64,000 nt of DNA from Shinisaurus crocodilurus (lineage: Eukaryota > Chordata > Lepidosauria > Squamata > Shinisauridae). The stretch spans positions 283,872,272 through 283,936,271 of the forward strand of contig CM037879.1 in the NCBI GenBank assembly GCA_021292165.1. Direction: 5' to 3'. Within the stretch, counting starts at the first letter, position 1. Every line of letters begins with the position of its first letter. The notes beneath the pieces are model-generated. The model did no database searches. It was not told the origin of the DNA and saw only the letters and a list, made by a program, of their open reading frames with translations. Shown here piece after piece: positions 1-10,251 of the stretch. The translations under genes and the position numbers were made by a program.

Positions 1-451
1 ACTGGAATGAGTTCAGAGAAGGGAAACAACGTTGATCAGAGGACTAGAAACTAAGTCCTATGAGGACAGATTGAAGGAGCTGGGTATGTTTAGCCTTGTG
101 AAGAGAAGACAGGGGGATATGATCTCACTTTTCAAGTACCTACAGGGTTGTCACACAGAAGAAGGACGCAACCTGTTCTCTATCATCCAAGATTGTAGGA
201 CACAAAATAACGGGCTTAAATTACAGGTAGGCAGATTCCGGTTGAACATCAGGAAAAACTTCCTAAGGATCAGAGCAGTCAACCAATGGAACCAACTTCC
301 TTGGGAGATAGTGGGCTCTCTGTCACTGGAGCTATTCACGCAGAGACTGGACAGCCATCTGTCAGGATGCTTTAAACTGGATTCCTGCACTGAACAGGAG
401 TTGGACTCAATGGCCTAGATGGCCCCTTCCACTCTTATGATTCTATGAATC
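1..451 (+). mobile_element. CR1-like LINE, 3' end (cut by window edge)
   Basis: A reading frame from about 32 to 418 has the look of the extreme C-terminus of a CR1-type non-LTR retrotransposon ORF2: a basic stretch (VGRFRLNIRKNF), then a WNQLP motif and a short acidic tail before the stop. The stop is followed directly by a short 3' end containing ATGATTCTATGA, which resembles the ATTCTRTG repeat that closes CR1 elements. The upstream reverse transcriptase lies outside the window, or was never present, because CR1 copies are usually 5'-truncated. No host function is implied. The clade rests on the tail motif and general protein style, not on an alignment. Confidence 0.72.
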
Positions 452-479
452 TGTCAAGCACAATTACACTGAGATTCTC

Positions 480-885
480 TTTTTTTTTTTTTCAACTGCT
501 AGGATCATTCCGTCCCATTTTGTCATTGATTTTTTTTTTTTTAGACCCACAAAGGTTTGCATGTATTTTGTGCACATTTTTCCAAACAACCTGCATTTTT
601 AGTATGCATTTTTTGGTCAAATGTTCATATTTTTGTGTGCCCTATTTAAAAAGAATGCATTTTTTTCATGTGATTGTTCCATTGAATTACAGCAAATTTT
701 TTGGTGCTCGTTCTTTCCAAATATATACATTTTTGTGCACACATTTTCAAATGTACGCATATTTTTTGGTGAACTGGACCGCAAAAATTGGAAAAGGACA
801 GATTTTGAAGACGACCTGCCTTTTGGTTCATATTTAAGTGTGGCAAGAGCAAATTTGGTAAGTTTGTCCAATGAATTTCTCACCC
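480..885 (+). repeat. AT-rich interspersed repeat with TGCATTTTT-like subrepeats
   Basis: Runs of TGCATTTTT, GTGCACATTTT and similar words recur every 25-35 bases. Related sequence occurs near 17.2, 19.0, 23.7, 24.6, 40.5, 47.6 and 54.9 kb, so this is one repeat family. Reading frames here are by-products of low complexity. The right end abuts the hAT element at 891. Confidence 0.55.
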
Positions 886-1285
886 CAGACCAGGGATGTT
901 GAAGAGTCCTTGGTCTCGAGTCACGAGTCTTTGGACCCAAGTCTCGAGTCCGAGTCCTTGGTCCAAAATGGTGACTCACGAGTCACGAGTCACTCCCAAA
1001 GCTGACTCCACGAGTCCCTATTAAAATCAATGGGGTTTTTTCCCAACAAAATAAGGCTACTTCAGATGTGTGGTTTAAATAAATTCTAGGCACAAGTGTG
1101 CCTTTTTATCTCAAAACTCTGCAACTGATTTTGGCAAGAACAGACCAGGCAGACAAACCCAAAATAACCAGGCAGGCAGAGGAGGCTGGGAACCCCAGAC
1201 AGGCAGGCAGAGGCAGCCAAACCCAAAATGTCTGAAAGGTTGCATTTTAGAAAAATGATTTTAAAAAATAAACTTGCTGTACTTC

Positions 1286-1585
1286 CTAAAACTTATCCAT
1301 GTTGCATTTGAGGAACATGATTTTTTCTAAATGTTTGGGCCCCATTCTGGAACGGTGAGATCTCATCACAATTCCACCCTCACTGAACACCCGCTCCACT
1401 GGTGATGAACTTACTGGAACCAGAAACACACTCAGAGCAGCCACACAGAGTAATCTCAGGTCCTTCTTCTGCCTCTCCCAAGTACGCAACACATCAATCA
1501 AAATAAATCTTGACACACTGTTGGGGCTGCACTCCTGGTAGCCGTCCATAGTGGCCGAGCAGCGGCACCCCTCGCTTCCATGCAC
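1286..1585 (-). pseudogene. hAT transposase C-terminal (dimerisation domain) fragment
   Basis: The frame contains SSSPVERVFSEGGIV followed by a basic patch and LEKIMFLKCN. This matches the general shape of the hATC dimerisation domain at the C-terminus of hAT transposases (ipatSapsERvFSaaG...R..L.....e...flk.N). Only about 100 codons are open. The DDE catalytic core and the BED-type zinc finger expected further N-terminal are absent. The frame lies inside the hAT element at 891-1777 and is read in the same direction as that element. The two other copies in the window keep only the last residues of this frame or none, so this is the most informative remnant of the parent transposase. The family assignment is strong, and function is excluded by truncation. 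Confidence 0.82.
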
Positions 1586-1630
1586 TCTTCGCCGGCAATC
1601 ACGCTCCTCTCCACTCCTTCTGGCACAGCC

Positions 1631-1777
1631 CAGGGATGTTGAAGAGTCCTTGGTCTCGAGTCCCGAGTCGAGTCTCGAGTCCCATTAAAAATATTGGGAC
1701 TCGAGTCCAAGTCGAGTCAGAGGGGGGACTCAGTCCGATTCATGAGTCGAGTCCTCGAGTCCGAGTCCCCATCCCTG
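1631..1777. repeat. 147-bp short element with both hAT termini
   Basis: This segment starts CAGGGATGTTGAAGAG and ends GTCCCCATCCCTG, so it has both termini of the hAT family with almost only GACTCG-type words and one ATTAAAAATATTGGGACT stretch between them. It forms one end of the longer element 891-1777. The same arrangement is seen at 53988-54134 inside the longer copy there. Confidence 0.7.
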
Positions 1778-2031
1778 GATGTAGCCAGACCCTCCCTTCA
1801 TAAGGTGCCAGGTCGTCAGATGATGGCATTGCTACTACACATCCCTTTGAACATTTTCAACAGCGAAGCGACTTATTACATCAGTAGATAAATCAATAAT
1901 CTAAATTGTTCTAAGTGATATATGTGGCAAGAGTTTATTCCTGAATTGGAATAAACTCAGAGTGAGAGTGAATTGGAACATATTTATTAGCAGTGCCCAG
2001 TCTTTGCCCTACTCCTAATTTTGGCCAAGTA

Positions 2032-2034
<3 letters not shown>

Positions 2035-2073
<39 letters not shown>
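2035..2073 (+). repeat. (TG)n microsatellite
   Basis: About 19 uninterrupted TG units. Confidence 0.97.
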
Positions 2074-2078
<5 letters not shown>

Positions 2079-2506
2079 ATTTTTGCATATACCGTATATA
2101 TTTTTAAGGTTAATGTGTAAAAGACGAGAATCAACTCTGTTTCTGGTTTTGGGGTGTGTGTTTTTTACTGACATCCTTGGTCAAAGTTAAAGGCCAATAA
2201 AAGGTGGAGGGATGAGCTGGGCGGGTGGGCAGGGGGAGAGAGAGTCATTTCAAAGAATAAAACTTACTTTCCTTAGAGATGTGAGCTATTTATAGCTGCA
2301 TTATTTGATGTGGCCCATCCGATTAACAGTCTTTATCAGGTTTGGTTTGGTTGGTTTTCAACTTTTGGCTCATAGCCATCTTGATAAAGTTCTTCCTGAC
2401 CCTTGCTGCAGCTTGCAGCAACTCTGCTGGCTAATACATGATGGGAAGTGCCCTCCTTTTATAAATATGTCCCAATTCACTCTGACACATGGGGTGTTAT
2501 CTAGAG

Positions 2507-2634
2507 CAGCCTTCCCCAACCTGACACCTTCCCGAGGTGTCAGGCTACAGGTCCCATCATCCCCAGTGTGCTGCATGGGGATAATGAAAGTTGTAGTCCA
2601 AAACATCTGGTGGGCACCACGTTGAGGAAGGCTG
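2507..2634. mobile_element. Foldback hAT-like MITE, family B
   Basis: Begins CAGCCTTCCCCAACCTG and ends in the inverted complement, with TTGTAGTCCAAAACATCTGG in the right arm. The flanking octamers (2499-2506 and 2635-2642) agree at 5 of 8 positions. Other members are at 10252, 13480, 20172, 23350 and 51480. Confidence 0.7.
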
Positions 2635-2924
2635 GCCTAGACCTTTGGGGTCCTTTTTGATTTCAATGGGAAAACTTAAGCAATGCTTCTTGCTGGGGCT
2701 GGTTTATGCCAATATGATAGCCCTGTGCAGACCCTCAAGGTCTAGATACAACCAATATGTGAAGGGACTGGGGTCATGCTCACTGGTCCAGCCTTTGTCC
2801 TCTATGCTTTGTTTGGCCCATGAATGTAGAATGCAGAGGCATGTGATCTAGGGCCCTGGATAATGGGAGTCCCAGGCTGCATCTATAAGAGATCACATTT
2901 GTTTGCATGTATGCCTGTAGAATC

Positions 2925-3088
2925 ATAGAATAGTAGAGTTGGAAGGGGCCTATAAGGCCATCGAGTCCAACCCCCTGCTCCATGCAGGAATAAGCCTACA
3001 TCAGCACCCGATATTCCCAGGTGGTCTCCCATCCAAGTACTAACCAGGCCCGACCCTGCTTAGCTTCCGAGATCAGGCGAGGGCAGAA
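2925..3088 (-). mobile_element. 5S-rRNA-derived SINE with CR1-like tail
   Basis: On the minus strand the head reads AAGCTAAGCAGGGTCGGGCC then TACTTGGATGGGAGACCACC, which is the 3' half of 5S rRNA including its internal control region. The body then switches to a LINE-like 3' end (GGACTCGATGGCCTTATAGG, then ATTCTATGATTCT). This 5S head plus CR1-like tail fits the 5S-headed SINEs known from lizards. It is a retroposon copy, not a 5S gene. Confidence 0.82.
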
Positions 3089-3445
3089 ATTATTGTAGCA
3101 AGGTCTAGGCACTGTACACAAGGTCCCATGGATGTACTGAATACAGACTTTGTCATACTTAAAATATAACCATTGGTTTCAATGGGTCTACTCTAATAAT
3201 GACTAAATCTGGATATAACCGAATGGGTGGAGTTTAGGTGCAGGGCCTGCTCCCATGATTCCTGCCGCCCCCCCCCCCGTTACATATATATTGATCGTAT
3301 GTGGATTCAGAACGACTGCACACGTTGATTGCTTCACACGTTTAGGACAAAAGCAGAATCAGCTCTGCGGAACAGTAAAAACGATGCTGAGTTTGCATAA
3401 TTTATACAGGTTGCAGAAAGCAGATGTACTTGTGCAGAATGTTGA
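3089..3445. other. No recognised feature
   Basis: Contains a C-run near 3270 and a short TTGGTTTCAATGGGTCTACT word that recalls the hairpin repeat at 11595. No gene is seen. Confidence 0.5.
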
Positions 3446-3466
3446 GTGTGTGTGTGTGTGTGTGTG

Positions 3467-3502
<36 letters not shown>
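3446..3502 (+). repeat. (TG)n followed by (TATC)n
   Basis: A TG run passes directly into about nine TATC units. A second tetranucleotide block (3657-3698, TAGA) lies on the far side of a foldback element, so the insertion split one microsatellite or the two arms expanded separately. Confidence 0.95.
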
Positions 3503-3513
3503 AATAGATAGAT

Positions 3514-3648
3514 CAGTGTTCTCCAACCCTGGGTCCCCAGATGTTTTTGGCCTACAACTCCCAGCATGCCCCAGCCAGCATAGCTGGCTGGGGCATGCTG
3601 GGAGTTGTAGGCCAAAAACATCTGGGGACCCAGGGTTGGAGAACACTG
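3514..3648. mobile_element. Foldback hAT-like MITE, family A (copy 1)
   Basis: A 135-bp near-perfect inverted repeat beginning CAGTGTTCTCCAACCCTGGG. Flanks are AGATAGAT on both sides (3506-3513 and 3649-3656), but this sits in a tetranucleotide repeat, so the duplication alone proves little. Each arm holds CTACAACTCCCAGCATGCC. Confidence 0.88.
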
Positions 3649-3656
3649 AGATAGAT

Positions 3657-3659
3657 AAT

Positions 3660-3698
<39 letters not shown>
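3657..3698 (+). repeat. (TAGA)n microsatellite
   Basis: About nine to ten TAGA units directly after the foldback element. Confidence 0.95.
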
Positions 3699-3779
3699 CT
3701 GCGTACATCCAGATGTTTGGCCCTGGTGAGTGTGAGTGTGTGTGTGTGTGCATTTATACAAACACACACACACATTCAG

Positions 3780-4982
3780 GTAATTAGTCCTTCTGTAATG
3801 AGCAAAACACACAATTGGCAAACATGGAGAGCTGTAAGGTTCGCTGAGACATGCCCGGGACCGGGAGTTCTATCCCTCCCCAATTTCTCCAGCCGCCCTG
3901 CTTATTATACCAGCCATCCTCATCTTCCTGCCCTCCCCTCCAGCTTCAACACAACTAGCTACGGAGAAAGTAACTGAGATATTTGAGATCATAAAGGGTT
4001 TTGGATGAGTGAACCTGGAGTGACTAAAGCTTTTAGCAAAGAATGGGAAAGAATCGCCAAGGCACGCCGTCACATTACATAAACATATGCTTTAACGGTA
4101 CCCATCGTACGCAGAGGCCTGGCGCCACCATTGCATTAAGTGAAATTTTAGACTGAAATTGGAAGGTGCGCACTGCCGTTGGCTCTCAGTACCCGCTTTC
4201 CTGCTCCCTTTCAGAGTTCAAATAAGAAAAGCGAAGAATGCGGATGGTGCCAAGCGGGTCCCGACCTAATGTAAGCCGTGGGGGGAGAGGGGGCAGTGGG
4301 AGGAGCGTTGGGTCTCCAATTCTTTCCCACAGATGAAACCATCCAAGTTTTGATTTCATGCAGAGAAGCTGTCGCTCCATTATAATGGGTATTTCAGAAG
4401 TACTTCTTCTATGTGTTTGTTTTGTTCTGTTCCGTTTTGTTTTTTTCCCCTGGGAGTTTCCTTGGTCAAAACGGGAGCCTGGCAGTGGAGAATAAAAAGG
4501 GTGAGCATCAAGGGGAGGTGCTGGGTACCAAAAAGATCCGGGGCTCAGGCCCACAGGACCAAACAACAACAAAAAAAATGCACACATTTGCATATGCTAA
4601 TTTACATCTGTTCTAAAGTGTGTGTGTGTGTGTGTGTGTTTAAAAGAGCCTGTCTCCTAAGGACACCCCTATTTGTAAAAAGGGATGTATGGACAGGGAT
4701 GAGAGGAGGGCATTTGGTTTCAGGGGAAAAAAACTCAGGCAGAAAGATTTAAGGGGGGGCAGCAGGAGGTGAAACACATGTGGGCAAGAAGCCAGCTAAT
4801 CCAGGGGGATCAGATGCAGCAGAGATCAGCAGGGCCCCTGTAACTTTATTTCAGCAAGTGCCCCTGGACAGCAGGGTGGTGGGGCAGATGGTCTGCCAGA
4901 GATTCTGGGCTCCAAATGAAAGATTTGGGGCTCCAGCTCTAGTGGGCTGCCCCCTAATGCAGCCTCTGGTGTGCATATAACA
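3780..4982. other. No recognised gene; (TG)n at 4616-4640
   Basis: I see no domain, SINE or LINE match in this stretch. Open frames such as those near 4186-4752 have no recognisable motif and overlap on both strands. Confidence 0.5.
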
Positions 4983-4987
4983 AGGGC

Positions 4988-5044
<57 letters not shown>

Positions 5045-5090
5045 TACTGCCCGCCCGACAGCTGAAGCTCTCTGGGCGGTTCACAACAAT
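4983..5090 (-). mobile_element. L2-like LINE 3' end fragment with (ATA)n tail
   Basis: TACTGCCCGCCCGACAGCTG followed by AAGCTCTCTGGGCGG is the 3' end also seen at 33418 and 34258. The adjoining (ATA)n run at 4988-5044 sits where the element's 3' tail would be. A leucine-rich open frame here is only this microsatellite. Confidence 0.65.
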
Positions 5091-5159
5091 CCAAAATGTA
5101 AATGCTTCTTGTAGAGGATCAATGATTCAACCAAAACATCATGAAATTGGCCCAGTAAT

Positions 5160-5418
5160 GGCAGTGTTGGGCTGGGACTAAGGAGACCCCACTCAGCCGT
5201 GAAGTTCACTGGGTGACTTTGGGCCAGTCACGGACTCTCTGCCTAACCTACCTCACAGGGTTGTGTGAGGATAAAATGGAGAGCAGCAGGATCACATACT
5301 CTGTCTTGGGTTCCTTGAAATGTGGGCTATAAAATGGAGATGACAAAGATCATGTAAGCTACCATGGGCTCCTCAGAGGAAAGGCGGGATATAAAAACAA
5401 CAAACAAATAAATAAACT
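5160..5418 (+). mobile_element. Sauria-type SINE, 5'-truncated
   Basis: Contains CTGGGACTAAGGAGA, CCCACTCAGCC, TGGGCCAGTCACGGACTCTC and CCTAACCTACCTCACAGGG, ending in a TATAAAA and (AAAT)-like tail. The tRNA-related head is mostly missing. The tail region appears twice (near 5275 and 5330), as if partly duplicated. Confidence 0.8.
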
Positions 5419-5499
5419 GTTGAGATATTCTTTCATGAAACCTCACCCCCAACTTTGTTTCACTGATTCATTTCGCAGATTCATCAGGATGTTTACTAG

Positions 5500-5562
5500 A
5501 GAGTAAGTCCCGCTGAACCCAGTGTGGCTTACTTCTGAATAGACCTTCAAAGGATGCACTGT
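5500..5562 (+). repeat. Fragment of a hairpin repeat (AGTAAGTCCC...TTACTTCTGAATAGAC)
   Basis: AGTAAGTCCCGCTGAACCC followed by GGCTTACTTCTGAATAGACC is one arm and the turn of a short inverted repeat. A second fragment is at 17690-17775. Confidence 0.5.
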
Positions 5563-5890
5563 TCATCTCTCTTCTCCCCCCCCCCCTGCAAAATAAATGG
5601 AATGAGACACCATTCTGGGAAAAACAACATGGCGGTCACCAACCTGCTAGAGTACTGATTAAGTTCTCCCCCACCCCGAAACAATTCAAAAAGTTGGTAA
5701 ATGCAAGCAACTCATTTAAAAGGACACTCAATGTTTTTTCCTGAAGTTACAGATATACTAGAACACCATGCACAACCTATAGCCCATGAGACACAGGAAG
5801 CCCTCGGCTACTCCCCAATGTAGCCTGCAGAGCTGTGGGGAGCCCAGCCACTTTTCCTCACAGCCCAGATGGTCCAGGAATGTTCTAGAA

Positions 5891-6004
5891 CAGTGTTCTC
5901 CAACCTTGGGTCCCCAGATGTTTTTGACCTACAACTGGCTGGGGCATGCATGCTGGGAGTTGTAGGCCAAAAACACCTGGGGGACCCAAGGTTGGAGAAC
6001 ACTG
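5891..6004. mobile_element. Foldback hAT-like MITE, family A (copy 2)
   Basis: CAGTGTTCTCCAACC at the left, its complement at the right, and a perfect 8-bp target duplication TTCTAGAA (5883-5890 and 6005-6012). This is one of the copies that fixes the family as hAT-like. Confidence 0.93.
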
Positions 6005-6012
6005 TTCTAGAA

Positions 6013-6635
6013 CAACATCTCCACTGTGCTGTCAACAGTCCGAAATAAACTGCGAGCAAAATGGCAGGCTGCACGCTGCATGGCCCCCTCGTGTTCATGA
6101 GTATGCTTCAAAAGAAGTAGGTGCTTGCTCAACCCCACCCCACCCCCACCCCCACCCCCCAAAAAAACCTTATAGAGATCCAGGAGGGTTCAAGTAAGGA
6201 CGGTGATTTACCAAAGATGGGTAGAACATTAGGGACTGTCCCTGGTAATGGGGAGAGTTGGAACATATGCAGATACATCCATTTGTGGGCCAACACAAAT
6301 AATGTCTTGAGCAAATGTTCGGTGGCGCTTTGCGGTTTGTTTGGTTTCTCGGGCTGCAGGCGCAATGAATGCAAAGGGGAAGAGATGGAAGGTCTCGCCC
6401 ACAAAGTGGAGTTCCTGAACCCCCTTCCCTTGCAAACTCATGCACCCAAAGTCTTTGGGCCAAAGAGCAGCCTGGGAGAAGCAATGTACTCTCCCGAGTC
6501 GTCTTCGGTGCAGCGCAAGGAGCTCCACTTAGAACAGGAAGCCCGGAGAATGTTTTTCAATGGCTGGAGGACTATCGTGCGTAGCACTCTGCGGGGTCAT
6601 CCTTAGCAAGCCAATTAGCAAATGAGCGTAGGACT
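6013..6635. other. No recognised feature; C-rich run near 6130-6165
   Basis: A 161-codon open frame (6121-6606) has no domain I recognise and starts in a CCCCAC run. I regard it as chance. Confidence 0.45.
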
Positions 6636-6835
6636 GCTGCAAGGGCTGTAGCTCACCAGCAGAGCACATCGTTCACATGTGGAACGTCCCGGGTTCAATC
6701 CCTGATGCCTCCAGGCAGGGCTGGGCAAGGCCTACATCTGGAACTCTGAAGAGTCACTGCCAATCAGTGTTGATACTACAGGGCTAGGTGGAAAAGTGGT
6801 CTGAGTTGTTTGAGGCAGCTTCCTGCTTTTCCTGC
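6636..6835 (+). mobile_element. tRNA-derived SINE (second family), diverged
   Basis: GGCTGTAGCTCACCAGCAGAG resembles a tRNA A box and GGGTTCAATCCCTG a B box, spaced as in a tRNA. The body follows as CTCCAGGCAGGGCTGGG, then CACTGCCAATCAGTGTTGA and GAGGCAGCTTCCTG. The same body occurs at 12737, 12983, 35948 and 43145. Confidence 0.75.
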
Positions 6836-8150
6836 AATGGTATATAGTGGTAACCTTCGAATTCCCATAGCCAGCTGCCCCCCGCCAAGGATTGTCCAAA
6901 AATGGCAGGCAGCCGTGTCAATCCACATCAACAAACCAGTTGTAGCCATTTTCATCTCCACCAGGAGCAGGTTTTTGGGAAAGCTCGTGGGTCTTCACTG
7001 CCCATTCAAGCCCAAGCCACCCCAGAATGCTTTGCATTACGACAGGGAACAATATATTGTTGCCGGGCAAATTCGTTCCCCCCCCCCCCAGATATTGTAA
7101 GGATTGCAACTAAGCCCAGAGGGAACAGGGAAGTTGGGAGGGAGAGGGTGGTGACAGATGATGTCATCATCCCTGCTCATCAGAAAGTACCAACATTGCA
7201 TCCTTGTGAGCTCTGCTGTAACACTGGTTCCCTGTTAGGATGCTAACAGGGAGCGAGAATAAACCTATAAGGAAAGCCTTAAGGAACTAGATATATCTCA
7301 TCCACCCCTACAAATGTTGGGGACACCTCCATCCTCTCTCTGGCATGTTCAGGACATCATATCTTGCTCCCTCCAGGCTGGCTCCTAGAAAATCTTGCTG
7401 GCTCTTAAAGTGTGGTGATTTTTATTTTATTTTATTTTATTTTATTTCCACCCCTGGGTTTCATCAAAGTTAATCAGCTAGCGTTGGGATGAAACAGGCA
7501 TTTTCCCACTGCTGCAACACTGAATTGAGCAGATATACAGCAGAAGGAGACATTGCATTACTCTTAGAAAATAAATGGAAAGCACACGAAGAAATAAAGC
7601 ATTTGGGTGTTTTGCTTGGAATTGAAAACTGCTGAAGGTTGAAGCCTTTAATGTAGAGAGTTTATCAACAGAAGCAACATCTTGGGTTTTATCTGACGTC
7701 TGGGCAAGGTTGCTTCCTACTGAGGAAATTTATAGAGTTTGAGATTTGGGGACCAGATTTCAGACTCAGGAAGTCCTTGGAAAGAGGGAAAAAACCTCCT
7801 TCGGAAAGCTACATGTGACAGCAAAGACCTTGTTGGTGCGAGTGGGATTTCATCGCATGGGGATGGGATGCAAAAAGGTGCATTGCTTCTTAATAAAGGA
7901 AAAATAAAGTTGCCCCATCCATGCAAGGAGAAAATCAGTGGTAAGAGATAATGTTCCGGCTGATACACAGCAGTAAAGTTACCACTGGTTGTTGTATCTC
8001 ACCAGTGCTAATCAGAGATATTGACTATGATCTTGCTCTGTTATAGGAATTAAAGCCAGAGGTTGTATAACTTGGGCTGAAACCTGATGCCATCTAATTT
8101 AAATACTTTGCATTTTCTTTTTCTCTTTTTTTTACACAATAAAATACATA
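6836..8150. other. No recognised gene; (TTTTA)n near 7415-7446
   Basis: Apart from a TTTTA run and a C-run near 7081, I see neither repeats nor coding motifs that I can name. Confidence 0.45.
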
Positions 8151-8151
8151 T

Positions 8152-8372
8152 AGAGCCAGTGTGGCGTATTGGTGAGAGTGCTGGACTGGGACTCAGGAGA
8201 TCCAGGTTCTAGTCCCCACTCAGCCATGAAACTCACTGAGTGATTTTGGGCCAGTCACTGACTCTCAGCCTAACCTACCTCACAGGGTTGTTGTGAGGAT
8301 AAAATGGAGAGAAGGAGGAGGATTATGTAAGCCGCCTTGGGTTCCTTTATTAATAAATAAATAAATAAATCA
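8152..8372 (+). mobile_element. Sauria-type SINE, nearly complete
   Basis: The head carries an A-box-like GTGGCGTATTGGTGAGAG and a B-box-like GGTTCTAGTCCCC. The conserved body (GGGCCAGTCACTGACTCTCA and CTAACCTACCTCACAGGG) follows, then GTAAGCCGCCTTGGGTTCC and an (AAAT)n tail. Order and tail match the tRNA-derived Sauria SINEs of squamates. Confidence 0.9.
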
Positions 8373-8529
8373 CACAAAATCTTCATGGCAGATAATAGGG
8401 AAAAATATGATTGTGATTAAAAATCTGGATATATAACTCTTTCTATAACTCTGAAGACCACATATTACTTTATCTTGAACACTCTCATTCCAATATGAGA
8501 CAAACAAACTCTATCTTTCAGGGATTGCA

Positions 8530-8580
8530 TCTTCCTCAACATGGTGCCCTCCAATGTTTGGGACTACAACTCCCAGCATT
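8530..8580. repeat. Single foldback arm (family A/B type)
   Basis: GGTGCCCTCCAATGTTTGGG followed by ACTACAACTCCCAGCATTCC is one arm of the foldback family. The second arm is missing. Confidence 0.6.
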
Positions 8581-8984
8581 CCTGGTTCTGAAATTCTTGT
8601 GATCTGTTCAGTCAATGGGAATGAAATCATTGAGACATTTGACACATGAGTGGCAGGTTACCTGCTTCTCGGGCTCTCTCCTGTCCTATTCTCCCAGAAT
8701 TGGCACATTTAGCACACAACATTAGCACACAACCTGTCACACAACATTTTAGCAACATTATTCCAGCTGGGATCACTAAGAACATTCTAGAGCAGTGGAG
8801 GTTGCATATAGCCATCAGCCATGTTTTTTAACGTTATTCTGGTTTTAATGCATTGCTTTTATTCTTTTATCTGTTTTATCTTTTTATTGTTCACCATCCC
8901 GGAATCTGTCTAGATATGGAGCAGTATACAAATGCTGTATGTGTATGTGTGTGCATATATATATATATATATATAAATCAGGGC

Positions 8985-9145
8985 TAGTAGCCATTGATAG
9001 CCTTATCCTCCATGAAGTTGTCCAATCCCCTTTTAAAGCAATCCAAAGTGGTGGCCATCACTACATCTTGTGGCAGCAAACTCCATAGCTGAACTATGCG
9101 CTGTGTGAAGAAGTAAAATATAATTCTCATTCAGAAATCTTTCTT
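8985..9145 (-). mobile_element. CR1-like LINE 3' fragment
   Basis: Contains GCTAGTAGCCATTGATAGCC, CCTTTTAAAGCAATCCAAAG and GAACTATGCGCTGTGTGAAG. The complement encodes the end of a non-LTR ORF2; compare the WNSLPQDLVMA frame in the copy at 55172. Other copies are at 23485, 40175, 45608, 47268 and 55172. Confidence 0.72.
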
Positions 9146-9550
9146 CCCAATCCTGTTCAGTGTTCTGAATCCCATTCAGCAGCCTGCATGTTATAATTCC
9201 TTCAGTTACACCACCCTCTCCGTTCCCTCTTCAGCCAGCCTTACAGGTTGTGTCAACTCGCCGCGGTCTCTGTTTTGATTAGGCTATCACCGGAGCGAAA
9301 GGAAAGCCTTCAGCAACAAAGCCGGGGCATTCCTCCCATCTGGAGGCAACAGTTAATTGCAAACCTTGTTCCTTGAAGTGCTGCCACAATCCCTCGCTCT
9401 GCTGTGAAGACTTTGAAATCCACCTAATGCACGAGGAAGATTACAAGTTGTGCACTTGGCTACCTCTGGCCAGGTGCGTGCACAGCGGAACTTGAAGATG
9501 GAGAAGGGAAAAAAATGTTTTCTACAGCAGAGAGAAGAGAGGGCCAACAA
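9146..9550. other. No recognised feature
   Basis: Mostly unique-looking sequence. It ends in a (CT)n run (9551-9571) followed by a (TG)n run (9575-9598). Confidence 0.45.
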
Positions 9551-9619
9551 TCTCCTCTCTCTCTCTCTCTATACTGTGTGTGTGTGTGTGTGTGTGTTTC
9601 CCAATACAATCATTCATAC

Positions 9620-9900
9620 TGATTACAATACTTCAATTTAACACACATACAGTATATCTAAGGTTGCTAGATCACCCAGCCTAACACACATACTTCAGGT
9701 TCAACTTAACACACATACTTCATCTTAACTTCAACTTAATACTTCAATTTAATGCACATATACTGTAGCTTAATTGAACACACAGATAACTTAACACAGA
9801 GATAACCTAACACACATACAACTTAACACACATATAACTTAACTTCAACTTAATACATATATAGTATATCTAAGGTTGCTAGATCACCCGGCCTAAGCCT
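9620..9900 (+). repeat. Degenerate tandem array of AACTTAACACACAT-like units
   Basis: Words such as CTTAACACACATA and ACTTCAACTTAA recur many times. The array is bracketed by two copies of AGTATATCTAAGGTTGCTAG, each followed by ATCACCC and GGCCTAA-like sequence (near 9652 and 9862). Confidence 0.75.
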
Positions 9901-9983
9901 ATTAGCTGATAAATGGGATCCAGTTATTTCGGAAAGTCTAGACAGAGTTTGTTCATCCTTCCCATAACAATTTATAACTTATT

Positions 9984-10214
9984 TTATTCATCACCATAAT
10001 AGTCCAAATTTTCTTTTTCCACTGTACAGGAGATGGTATATGTGCTGTTCGCCAAGCTTTTGCTGAGCTGATCCATGTAGCTATTAACCATCACCACTAA
10101 ATCTCTAGGGATCTGATCTTTAATCTCACCCAAGAGTACAGTTGCTGGGGTTAACTGTAGCTCATAGCCTGCAATTACTCTGATGCCATTTATTATTTTC
10201 TTCGGAGCCAACAA
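9984..10214 (-). other. Unrecognised 76-codon open frame
   Basis: The frame is hydrophilic and protein-like (PKKIINGIRVIAGYELQL, then IPRDLVVMVNSYMDQLSKS) and stays open for several codons upstream of its first ATG. It has no low-complexity bias, unlike most open frames in this window. I cannot assign it to a family. It may be a relic of a transposon or of a host exon, or chance. It lies just left of a family B foldback (10252-10380). There is no visible promoter, splice context or poly(A) signal that would decide between these. Confidence 0.25.
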
Positions 10215-10251
10215 ACCTGTAGATGGCCACTTTAGGTAGGCTTTAAAATAT

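Larger units (their letters stand above)
891..1777 (-). mobile_element. hAT-superfamily DNA transposon, internally deleted
   Basis: On the minus strand it begins CAGGGATGGGGACTCGG and ends in CTCTTCAACATCCCTG, giving short terminal inverted repeats (CAGGGATG). Beside each end are dense GACTCG/CGAGTC words. The interior carries the C-terminal part of a hAT transposase (1286-1585) and a GGCAGGCAGAGG-rich stretch. Two other copies (45900-46560 and 53988-54683) share the termini and interior and have perfect 8-bp target duplications, which defines the family. Here the flanks (883-890 and 1778-1785) do not match, so one end may have been rearranged. Most of the transposase is missing, so the copy cannot be autonomous. 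Confidence 0.8.

Noticed and set aside
3001..3088. Possible 5S rRNA gene
   Set aside because: Only the 3' half of 5S is present and it is fused to a CR1-like tail, so it is a SINE. The same applies at 16872, 45865 and 60912.
4851..5084. Leucine-rich open frame on the minus strand
   Set aside because: It is the translated (ATA)n microsatellite of a LINE tail.
8152..8240. Possible tRNA gene
   Set aside because: A and B boxes are present, but the sequence continues into the Sauria SINE body and no cloverleaf acceptor stem is evident. All tRNA-like heads in the window are SINE heads.
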